Below, piece after piece: positions 1 to 5,699 of a stretch of DNA of 7,011 bases (position 1 is its first letter; every line of letters starts with the position of its first letter). The stretch comes from Clostridiaceae bacterium (GTDB lineage: Bacteria > Bacillota_A > Clostridia > Clostridiales > Clostridiaceae). Below the pieces are notes generated by a model, which did not search any database, was not told where the DNA came from, and worked only from the letters and a program-made list of their open reading frames with translations. The stretch is taken from positions 1 through 7,011 of the forward strand of contig JAQSXU010000169.1 of the NCBI GenBank assembly GCA_029256485.1, in the 5' to 3' direction. The translations under genes and the position numbers were made by a program.

Positions 1-1
1 T

Positions 2-1303
2 GGACTAACAATTCCCACAAAAGATTTACTAAAAAGTACATCCAAATTTGATATTAACATATTTAAATCAAATTCTCCACTTTTATGTGTGTATAAGAAA
101 GGAAATTGTAAGCTTGATTACGAAAATAATGTATTTTCCTTAAACTATAAAAAATTCAAAAAAGAATTTAATATTTTTTCTAACAGTTTAATGACATTAT
201 CAATACTAGAAATGGCTGAATACTATGCTAAGTTTAAGGATATAGATTTAGAAAAATACAACTTAGGAATTTTGTATAAAAGTCTAGCCCGTAAACAATT
301 GGAGTTTTATGCTGCCAACTTAAGAACACCAGATGGTGTTTTCACCGATAAGGTGGATTCAAGCGATGAATTATTTGATGAAACCAGGCTGGAAAATAAA
401 AATGAGAAGTTTAGATTTTCCGATCATATTCTCATGATGGCTGCCTATTATAAGTATTCAATTATGCTAAAAGATAGCATTAGTGAAAGTTATAGAGTCT
501 TTTCTAATGATATATTCAATATGCTTTTGAATTTCAAGGAAGAGATGTATACTGTATCAACAGATGAACTTTCTAAAATTTGCTTAGGCTTAAATATATA
601 TTTTAGCTACTGTACTGATATAGAAAATAAAGCCCTAATTTTAGATGTTATGGATTTATTATTAACCAGATATAATCCATTAGTTTTAGATTCAAAAAAT
701 ATGGAATGTGATTTATTAACTTATATTAACTGCAAATTGTTCTATGAAAACTTCGGTATAATGAAATTTGACAATTTTGCAAATGAACTAGCCTCCAAAA
801 TTCTAAGCATTTATGATGATGAGCATAATATTTTTATTAAAAATCATGATAAGAGCGATGTTGAATATTACTGCAGTGAAATAGTTTTATATATTTTGTC
901 TTTATGTCTATATTTTTCAGGTGAAGAGGACGAAGCAAATGGTGATAATCTTATTGTAGATGTTTATAAAAACATGGTTATAAATTCTGGATTAGCTCCT
1001 AGCTGGCCAGAAGCGCCAACTGTTAGTATGGCTGAAAGATATTTAAATTTTTCCCTAAATTCCAAAGATTTATTAGATGAATCAAATTATAGAATGGCAA
1101 ATATCGCAACACCCGAAAGTGCTGAGGCTGCCCCGATTTTATTGAAATCCATTATCTATAATTTCAAAAAACAAATTTTTAAGCAAGATAAATTTACCTT
1201 TGATACAAACAAATACCTATTGTGTATATTTATGATTTTATTCTGTTTAAAGCCTAATGAAAAAATTCAGAAAGGTAATGAGCAATTGACAGAAACCACT
1301 TAG
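2..1303 (+). CDS. Unknown protein, 5'-partial, probably all-helical
   Basis: The frame is open from the first complete codon at base 2 to the TAG at 1301-1303, giving 433 visible residues, so the true start lies left of the window. A GTG at 89 could be mistaken for a start, but the codons before it are open and no ribosome binding site precedes it. I do not recognise the family. The protein has no evident signal peptide in the visible part. It looks mainly helical, with recurring amphipathic segments rich in Tyr, Leu and Met (for example around FRFSDHILMMAAYY and IVLYILSLCLYFSG) and turn-like motifs such as TPDGVFTDK. That pattern would fit an alpha/alpha-toroid of the glycosidase or terpenoid-cyclase type, but this is a guess with no catalytic motif behind it. 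A short hydrophobic stretch (YLLCIFMILFCL) near the C-terminus is too short to call a membrane segment. A terminator follows directly. Coding status is near certain; function is unknown. Confidence 0.85.
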   Translation, partial: GLTIPTKDLLKSTSKFDINIFKSNSPLLCVYKKGNCKLDYENNVFSLNYKKFKKEFNIFSNSLMTLSILEMAEYYAKFKDIDLEKYNLGILYKSLARKQLEFYAANLRTPDGVFTDKVDSSDELFDETRLENKNEKFRFSDHILMMAAYYKYSIMLKDSISESYRVFSNDIFNMLLNFKEEMYTVSTDELSKICLGLNIYFSYCTDIENKALILDVMDLLLTRYNPLVLDSKNMECDLLTYINCKLFYENFGIMKFDNFANELASKILSIYDDEHNIFIKNHDKSDVEYYCSEIVLYILSLCLYFSGEEDEANGDNLIVDVYKNMVINSGLAPSWPEAPTVSMAERYLNFSLNSKDLLDESNYRMANIATPESAEAAPILLKSIIYNFKKQIFKQDKFTFDTNKYLLCIFMILFCLKPNEKIQKGNEQLTETT

Positions 1304-1311
1304 ATATTTTT

Positions 1312-1360
1312 GCATCAAGTATGTTTTTTTAATTCATATTTGATGCTATTTCTTTCTATT
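1312..1360 (+). terminator. Rho-independent terminator after the first gene
   Basis: The left arm GCATCAAGTATG (1312-1323) pairs with CATATTTGATGC (1335-1346). This makes a 12-bp stem with one G-U wobble and an 11-nt, T-rich loop. A T-rich run with interruptions (TATTTCTTTCTATTT) follows. It begins 8 bases after the stop codon of the upstream plus-strand gene. The stem is AT-rich, so it may be only moderately efficient. Confidence 0.7.
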
Positions 1361-1419
1361 TACAGCTTTAGAAACAATTAATAAACATATCATCGTAATA
1401 CTTGGGTTAAAATAATTGA

Positions 1420-1425
1420 TATACT
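1420..1425 (+). promoter_or_regulatory. Weak candidate -10 for the Cys-rich microprotein gene
   Basis: TATACT lies about 38 bases before the ATG of the microprotein gene and is the best -10-like hexamer in this 159-bp gap. I find no good -35 at 16-18 bp upstream. A terminator separates this gene from the one before it, so it probably needs its own promoter, but the exact site is uncertain. Confidence 0.25.
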
Positions 1426-1462
1426 CTTAAATAGCTGTATTTGTAATTTGGGAGGTTTTATT

Positions 1463-1621
1463 ATGATGAACATCAATTGCTCTAACAAATGTGGGTTCGA
1501 GGAAAACGGCAAATGTACCTTAAATCACATTACTCCTAGATCATTAGTTTTTGGTATAAGTAATGATTGTGCATATTTTACTCCTAAAAGGAAATACAAA
1601 AATAAGGAAAACAGCCATTGA
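1463..1621 (+). CDS. Cys-containing microprotein, DUF1540-like
   Basis: This is a 52-residue protein, ATG at 1463 and TGA at 1619-1621. A strong GGGAGG ribosome binding site (1450-1455) sits 7 bases before the start; a second ATG follows immediately. Four cysteines (C6, C10, C18, C36) are spaced C-x3-C-x7-C-x17-C, within INCSNKC, NGKC and NDCAYFTPK. The layout (C-x3-C, an aromatic two residues later, GKC, Ile, then DCxxFxPK at the end) resembles the small DUF1540 family of Firmicutes, whose role is not known. I also recall similar tiny clostridial proteins carrying the misleading label hydroxymyristoyl-ACP dehydratase; at this size it cannot be that enzyme. Metal binding by the cysteines is inference. 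The tail is basic (KRKYKNK). The gene runs into the convergent lipoprotein gene, and its last codons form one arm of their shared terminator. Confidence 0.8.
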   Translation: MMNINCSNKCGFEENGKCTLNHITPRSLVFGISNDCAYFTPKRKYKNKENSH

Positions 1622-1642
1622 AAAATAGCTGTTCTCCTTATT
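1601..1642. terminator. Bidirectional terminator between convergent genes
   Basis: AATAAGGAAAACAGC (1601-1615) pairs with GCTGTTCTCCTTATT (1628-1642), giving a 15-bp stem with a single A-C mismatch and a 12-nt loop. T-rich sequence follows on both strands: TTATTTTG after it on plus, and a run of five T in TTTTTGTATTT on minus. The left arm lies inside the last codons of the microprotein gene, whose stop is in the loop. The lipoprotein stop codon on the other strand directly abuts the right arm. Confidence 0.85.
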
Positions 1643-3229
1643 TTATTTTGAAATATAGGCTTCTTCAAAAATTAGATTTTCGTTTTTATTAATAAATATA
1701 CCATTTATATTATTCTTAACACACAATATATTTTTTTTAATACCTATAGGTATAAATGGGAGTTCACTCATTAAAATATTTTCTCCATCATGAATATATT
1801 GATTTTTTATGTTATCATTTTTTTCAAAATTCAATTTTACCATAATGTTATTGAACTTTTCATTATTATATCCAAAACTATTATATGGTGAATCCTTTTC
1901 CCATTTTTTTAATAATGATATTGGAGAATCAAAATCCTTATGAATTTCTATAAGAGCTAAATCATATTTTCCATCACTTATCTTTTGTTTGAACTCTTCT
2001 TCATCACAAGGCACCGCCTGTATATTCAAATTAAGCTTACTATTATTAATTTGGGAAATTATGGTATCGCTTAATAGTTTATTTTCTATAGAGTCCATAT
2101 ATATCAGATTAAATGTATAGTCCTTAGTCAATTTGATCTTTTCAATTAATTCATTTGCTTTATCCTTAGAGCTTTTCTTTTGGAAAAATGCTTTATCTAA
2201 TCCTGTACTATCATTATAGTTTAAATAGTTAACTGCCGCATCATACTTATTTTTTAATATGCTGCTGCATATTATACTCCTATCTAAATATAATGAAACA
2301 GCACTTCTGAAATCGTTATTTAAAGTATATGCACTGCTGCTGCTATCAGACCTATTCTTTAAATTAAATGCTAAGGCTATTATGGTGTTTCCCTTTAAAA
2401 AATTTATATTATCATTTGATTTCAAATCCTCAATTTGATTTATAGGTGGTTCCTTTAAAACATTTATTTTTCCTGTAATAAAATTTGCAAAGGCCGCTTC
2501 ATCATTGCTAATTGTAGAAAAAATCAAATTATTATTTTTTAAATTATTTTTATTCCAGTAGTAATTATTTTTACCTAACCTAATACTTCCTTGAGAATCC
2601 ATTGAAGTAATTATATATGGACCTGAATATTTTATTTGTTTATAATTATCCTTCCATTTATCTAAATTAGAATCAATAACTCTTAATGTATACTCTGGTA
2701 AGGTTAATAAGCTTAACAAATAATCACAGGGATAATTTAATCTTATTTGAAATGTACTGTCATCTAATGCATTTATAGCAACATTACTAAAGTTGCTTTT
2801 GGAACTTCTATATTCTTTTACTCCATAAATACAATCTAAATTATCATTATTGTTAATATTCTTTTTTAAACATTCCTTAAAAAAGTTAACAAAATCATTT
2901 GCCGTTATTTTACTTCCATCACTCCATTTAGCATCACTTCTAATGTTAAATTTATAAGTTAGTTTATCATCACTAATAGTATAGTTCTCAGCCAAAGCTC
3001 CAACTATATTGTTATTACTATCATATTTAACAAGTCCTTGAAAAATAGCAGTCAAAATACTACTGTCAGTTTTATTATCTATAATGATAAGGTTATCGGG
3101 CACTTTGCCAATATTATAAATTATAGAATTGTCATAATTGTTATTGTTTATTACTGCCGTCTTTTTTTCAACACACCCATTTAAACCACTAATACATAAA
3201 ATTAATAAAAAACATAAAAACTTTTTCAT
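1643..3229 (-). CDS. Orphan OppA-type peptide-binding lipoprotein
   Basis: This is a 528-residue solute-binding protein of ABC transporter family 5 (SBP_bac_5: oligopeptide, dipeptide and nickel binders), predicted to be anchored on the outside of the cell membrane. The start chosen is the ATG at 3229, not the in-frame ATG at 3244: GGAG at 3242-3239 lies 9 bases before the inner ATG and overlaps the outer one, and the inner start gives a clean lipoprotein signal (MKK, hydrophobic core, LNGC lipobox with C19 as the lipidated residue). Family landmarks appear in order: IFQGLVKYD (about 62-70), ALAENY (78-83), then KWSDG followed by KITANDF (about 101-112), the usual SBP_bac_5 signature region. 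The length fits the family. It is very rich in Asn and Lys, with several poly-Asn stretches. No permease or ATPase gene is nearby, so its transporter partners must be elsewhere or it acts as a sensor. Substrate cannot be read from sequence; peptide is the default. Confidence 0.93.
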   Translation of the reverse strand: MKKFLCFLLILCISGLNGCVEKKTAVINNNNYDNSIIYNIGKVPDNLIIIDNKTDSSILTAIFQGLVKYDSNNNIVGALAENYTISDDKLTYKFNIRSDAKWSDGSKITANDFVNFFKECLKKNINNNDNLDCIYGVKEYRSSKSNFSNVAINALDDSTFQIRLNYPCDYLLSLLTLPEYTLRVIDSNLDKWKDNYKQIKYSGPYIITSMDSQGSIRLGKNNYYWNKNNLKNNNLIFSTISNDEAAFANFITGKINVLKEPPINQIEDLKSNDNINFLKGNTIIALAFNLKNRSDSSSSAYTLNNDFRSAVSLYLDRSIICSSILKNKYDAAVNYLNYNDSTGLDKAFFQKKSSKDKANELIEKIKLTKDYTFNLIYMDSIENKLLSDTIISQINNSKLNLNIQAVPCDEEEFKQKISDGKYDLALIEIHKDFDSPISLLKKWEKDSPYNSFGYNNEKFNNIMVKLNFEKNDNIKNQYIHDGENILMSELPFIPIGIKKNILCVKNNINGIFINKNENLIFEEAYISK

Positions 3230-3288
3230 AAATGTTATCTCCATAAATACAATAGTTCTTATGCTTAATTATTGACATTTATAATAAA

Positions 3289-3318
3289 AATAAACATTAA
3301 ATAAGTTCTAATAGTCAA
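3289..3318 (-). promoter_or_regulatory. Tentative promoter for the lipoprotein gene
   Basis: On the minus strand TTGACT (3318-3313) matches the -35 consensus at five of six bases and is followed after 18 bp by TTTATT (3294-3289), a poor -10. A better -10-like TATAAA lies at 3283-3278 but lacks a good -35. The 93-bp gap to the upstream minus-strand gene contains no terminator that I can see, so read-through from that gene is an alternative. Confidence 0.25.
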
Positions 3319-3322
3319 TCTT

Positions 3323-3796
3323 TTAATCTGGAAAATATGAATAAAAATTTAATTTTCCATATTTAAGTACTTCCTCACATTTTTTGCAATACCCTAGCTG
3401 TTCCTTTATAAATTTAATGCTATCCATTAACTTTACATCATTATAGAAAATATGATGACAGCTTTTTAATATTTTGGGTTCAAAAACGCCTATTGTAATA
3501 TAAATACCCTTCTCTGCTTTATAAATATCCATACAATTTAAAAATTTATCAAATTCATCGTAAAAAATAATAGCCTTTTTATCATATTTAAGTAACCATA
3601 CTTTACTTCTTCCTTCTAACTTAATCAACAGCTCCTCTGAGTTTTTTAAAATAATATCATATTGTATATTGTCCTTCCAGCAACTTTTAGTAATGCTGTC
3701 AGTAATAGTGTTAACTGTCAACTTCCTCAGCTTGTTCTTTGCTTTTATAATTTCCTTACTTCTTATCTTTACATAAAGGCCGTCAATAAAATTCAC
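3323..3796 (-). CDS. Unknown 157-residue protein, faintly Mrr-like
   Basis: The gene begins at GTG (3796-3794), 7 bases after a strong GGAGG (3808-3804), and ends at TAA; the ribosome binding site makes this start convincing. I cannot assign a family with confidence. Residues about 82-105 (FDKFLNCMDIYKAEKGIYIT, then IGVF) resemble the segment after the catalytic strand in Mrr-type PD-(D/E)XK endonucleases, where an FxxAM-helix-KGIFITTSxF pattern is typical; the YNDVKLMDSIKFIKE stretch (118-132) would match the strand and helix ending such domains. The preceding catalytic D...(E/Q)xK pattern is not clearly present: D47 and the ELLIKLEGR segment are the nearest candidates. It may therefore be an inactive or diverged relative, or the likeness may be chance. 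The N-terminus is basic. The C-terminal part has a CxxC pair (C137, C140). There is no signal peptide or membrane span. It reads towards the lipoprotein gene 93 bases downstream and could be cotranscribed with it. Confidence 0.8.
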   Translation of the reverse strand: MNFIDGLYVKIRSKEIIKAKNKLRKLTVNTITDSITKSCWKDNIQYDIILKNSEELLIKLEGRSKVWLLKYDKKAIIFYDEFDKFLNCMDIYKAEKGIYITIGVFEPKILKSCHHIFYNDVKLMDSIKFIKEQLGYCKKCEEVLKYGKLNFYSYFPD

Positions 3797-3810
3797 TTAA
3801 TTACCTCCAA

Positions 3811-3849
3811 AAAAGTGTGTCTACTTATAGTATATGTGTTAACACTTTT
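3811..3849. repeat. Inverted repeat and palindrome over a promoter
   Basis: AAAAGTGT (3811-3818) and ACACTTTT (3842-3849) form an inverted repeat flanking the minus-strand -10 element. The right part also holds a perfect 10-bp palindrome, GTGTTAACAC (3836-3845). The position over a promoter suggests an operator, but I cannot match it to a known regulator, and short palindromes arise by chance in AT-rich DNA. Confidence 0.4.
3824..3836 (-). promoter_or_regulatory. Candidate promoter for the 157-residue protein gene
   Basis: The minus strand reads CATATACTATAAG from 3836 to 3824. As a sigma-A site it offers TATACT or TATAAG, but upstream hexamers are poor (AGTTAT or TTTAAA). The same bases fit the sporulation sigma-E -10 form (CATAxAxT) and the sigma-K form (CATAnnnTA), with a TATT-ending element 14 bp upstream at 3857-3851 partly matching the sigma-E -35. 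The sigma factor is therefore uncertain. The position, about 30 bases before the GTG start and just upstream of the ribosome binding site, suits a promoter. Confidence 0.4.
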
Positions 3850-3992
3850 AAATAACTTATTTCAATATTTAAATATATATAAACAATATATAAATTTATA
3901 GTTGAAGTTATTTATCTATAAATAAAATAAATTTTCCAATTAAGCACATAATATTTAAAATTAATATTTTTTTACCAGTAACTTATGTGTTA
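3833..3992 (+). repeat. 9-bp direct repeat TATGTGTTA at both divergent promoters
   Basis: TATGTGTTA occurs at 3833-3841, over the minus-strand promoter, and again at 3984-3992, overlapping the extended -10 of the plus-strand promoter. A related inverted copy, CACATAA, lies at 3945-3951. The surrounding 3797-4039 gap is otherwise almost entirely A/T runs with no further gene that I can support. This may be a shared regulator site, or chance in biased sequence. Confidence 0.35.
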
Positions 3993-3996
3993 TAAT
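3988..3996 (+). promoter_or_regulatory. Extended -10 promoter of the small membrane protein gene
   Basis: TGTTATAAT is a perfect extended -10 (TGn followed by consensus TATAAT at 3991-3996). The -35 region is only a T-run (3968-3973) at 17-bp spacing, which an extended -10 can tolerate. The start of transcription would fall near 4003, leaving about 37 bases of leader with the ribosome binding site. A second TATAAT at 4007-4012 lacks any -35. Confidence 0.6.
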
Positions 3997-4039
3997 ATTT
4001 AAGAATTATAATTGTAAAGGTTTTGGAGGTTATTTTTAT

Positions 4040-4225
4040 ATGCTGTTAGCTATTGAGATTTTAGGTATAATTACAATGTGCACCATTACCCTGGTTTTAG
4101 TTTGGGGCTTTATATTGTTAAATCAGATATTAAGTCAGTTAAAATATAAAAATTATTTAATGGAAAAACTTACTCAAAATATTTATATGCTAGTAAAGAA
4201 AGATGATAATAAAAAAGATATATAA
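4040..4225 (+). CDS. Small single-span membrane protein, unknown
   Basis: This is a 61-residue protein, ATG at 4040 and TAA at 4223-4225, with GGAGG at 4025-4029 ten bases before the start and a good promoter upstream. The promoter, ribosome binding site and dedicated terminator together make it a real gene despite its size. Residues 7-27 form one hydrophobic membrane span. It is followed by a polar, Lys-rich tail of about 34 residues (amphipathic LMEKLTQNIYMLVKK, then a charged end) that should lie in the cytoplasm, with the short N-terminus outside. I see no lipobox, enzyme motif or toxin signature. The gene is transcribed alone, converging on gatB, and has no evident functional link to it. 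Function is unknown; a membrane-anchored accessory or regulatory peptide is possible. Confidence 0.75.
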   Translation: MLLAIEILGIITMCTITLVLVWGFILLNQILSQLKYKNYLMEKLTQNIYMLVKKDDNKKDI

Positions 4226-4253
4226 AAAGAAGACCCTAAAGTCTTCTTTTTAT
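4222..4253. terminator. Bidirectional terminator between small gene and gatB
   Basis: ATAAAAAGAAGAC (4222-4234) and GTCTTCTTTTTAT (4241-4253) form a perfect 13-bp stem with a 6-base loop (CCTAAA). T-rich sequence follows on both strands (TCTTTTATTT on plus; ATATCTTTTTT on minus). The TAA of the small plus-strand gene lies in the left arm and the TAA of gatB lies in the right arm, so one hairpin ends both transcripts. Confidence 0.9.
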
Positions 4254-5680
4254 CTTTTATTTATTTCTTCGTTCACTAATTTATTAACAATTTGAGGATT
4301 TGCTTTTCCCTTTGTTTCCTTCATTACAACTCCAATAATAAATCCAACTGCTCTTTTCTTGCCATTTTTATAATCCTCTACAGATTGAGGGTTCTCATCC
4401 AATACTTTTTTTACTACTTCAAGTATAACACCTTCATCACTGTTTTGAATAAGTCCCTTTTCTTCAACAATTTTTTCTGGATCCTCACCAGTTTCAAACA
4501 TATGCTGGAGAACTTTTTTACCTATATTGTTAGAAATAGTTGATGAATTAATTAGTTTAATTAACTGCGCAAGCTGTTTTGGAGTAAATTTCAAATCATT
4601 AACACTCATTAGTTTTTCATTCATTAATCTGGAAATATCGCCCATTAGCCAGTTTGATGCAGACTTAGGATCTCCGCTTAAGTTAGCAGTATCTTCAAAG
4701 TACTGTGCCATTTCCATTGTTAATGTAAGCACAGAGGCATCATATTTAGGTATGCCGAACTCCTTTATAAATCTTTCTTTCTTTTCATAGGGAAGTTCAG
4801 GTATAGTCTTCCTCACTTCTTCAATCCATTCATCACTAATGTTTATAGTAACCAAGTCACCTTCAGGGAAGTATCTGTAATCATTAGCAGCCTCTTTACT
4901 TCTCATAATTGTTGTAACTCCAGCTGCTTCGTCCCATCTTCTAGTTTCAGTAGATAATGTTTCTCCATTATTTATTGCTGTAGTTTGTCTTATAAACTCA
5001 TATTGGAACGCTTTTTCCAATGACTTAAATGAATTTACATTCTTTATTTCACTTCTTATACCAAATACGCTGCTTCCTTTTGGCATAACAGATATATTTC
5101 CGTCGCATCTTAAAGAACCTTCCTCCATTTTGCAATCAGAAACACCTACTGATGATAATATGCTTTTAAGTTTTTGCAGATATAACGTTGCCTCCTCTGC
5201 AGATCTTATATCCGGTTTAGAAACTATTTCTATCAACGGTACGCCTGCTCTGTTAAAATCTACAAGGGTCCCTGCTTGTGTATGGAGCAATTTTCCAGCA
5301 TCCTCTTCCATATGTATTCTCTCAATACCTATCCTTTTAACATCGCCATTTTCAAATTCTATCTCTATAAATCCATTTTTGCATATAGGGAATTCATCTT
5401 GAGTAATTTGATAGTTTTTAGGACAATCTGGATAAAAATAATTTTTTCTATCCATTCTGCAAACCTTTGTTATTTCACAATTTAAAGCAAGTCCTGCCTT
5501 AATTGCATATGAAACTACTTTTTTATTTAGTTGCGGTAATGAGCCCGGTAATCCTAAACAAATTGGGCACACATGGCTATTTGGTTTCCCTCCGAATTCA
5601 GTACTGCATCCACAGTAAATTTTAGTATCTGTTGAAAGTTCAACGTGAACTTCTAATCCTATAACTGGTTCAAATTCCAT
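4250..5680 (-). CDS. gatB: Asp/Glu-tRNA amidotransferase subunit B
   Basis: GatB is the tRNA-binding and kinase subunit of the cytoplasmic GatCAB amidotransferase. It phosphorylates the mischarged Glu (or Asp) on tRNA, which is then amidated with ammonia delivered from GatA, yielding Gln-tRNA(Gln) or Asn-tRNA(Asn). The 476 residues are full length. The start EPVIGLEVHVEL is the family's usual N-terminus. Four cysteines (C23, C25, C38, C41; CGC and CPIC) make the zinc-binding cluster. Conserved cradle-domain motifs follow: RKNYFYPDCPKNYQI (78-92), HMEEDAGK (123-130), DFNRAGVPLIEIVS (141-154), EGSLRCDGNIS (187-197) and DYRYFPEGDL (267-276). The last 140 or so residues are the helical tail domain related to YqeY. 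It follows gatA by 19 bases; its AAGGAG ribosome binding site (5698-5693) lies within that gap, about 12 bases before the ATG, which suggests coupled translation. It appears to be the last gene of the operon. Confidence 0.98.
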   Translation of the reverse strand: MEFEPVIGLEVHVELSTDTKIYCGCSTEFGGKPNSHVCPICLGLPGSLPQLNKKVVSYAIKAGLALNCEITKVCRMDRKNYFYPDCPKNYQITQDEFPICKNGFIEIEFENGDVKRIGIERIHMEEDAGKLLHTQAGTLVDFNRAGVPLIEIVSKPDIRSAEEATLYLQKLKSILSSVGVSDCKMEEGSLRCDGNISVMPKGSSVFGIRSEIKNVNSFKSLEKAFQYEFIRQTTAINNGETLSTETRRWDEAAGVTTIMRSKEAANDYRYFPEGDLVTINISDEWIEEVRKTIPELPYEKKERFIKEFGIPKYDASVLTLTMEMAQYFEDTANLSGDPKSASNWLMGDISRLMNEKLMSVNDLKFTPKQLAQLIKLINSSTISNNIGKKVLQHMFETGEDPEKIVEEKGLIQNSDEGVILEVVKKVLDENPQSVEDYKNGKKRAVGFIIGVVMKETKGKANPQIVNKLVNEEINKR

Positions 5681-5699
5681 GTAAGTATTCCACTCCTTC

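Noticed and set aside
89..91. GTG as start of the first gene
   Set aside because: The frame is open upstream to the window edge and no ribosome binding site precedes the GTG, so it is an internal Val codon.
3230..3244. Five-codon longer start (ATG at 3244) for the lipoprotein gene
   Set aside because: The GGAG ribosome binding site overlaps that ATG, and the inner ATG at 3229 gives a standard lipoprotein signal peptide directly after its Met.
3272..3277. Plus-strand TTGACA as an antisense promoter
   Set aside because: It is a perfect -35 hexamer but no acceptable -10 lies 16-18 bp downstream, and nothing on the plus strand follows that it would serve.
3662..3901. 79-codon plus-strand reading frame
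   Set aside because: It lies mostly antisense to the well-supported 157-residue protein gene and runs across its promoter; no ribosome binding site or family features.
4292..5485. Four plus-strand reading frames of 69-90 codons opposite gatB
   Set aside because: They are antisense to the highly conserved gatB, lack ribosome binding sites, and read as low-information reverse frames.
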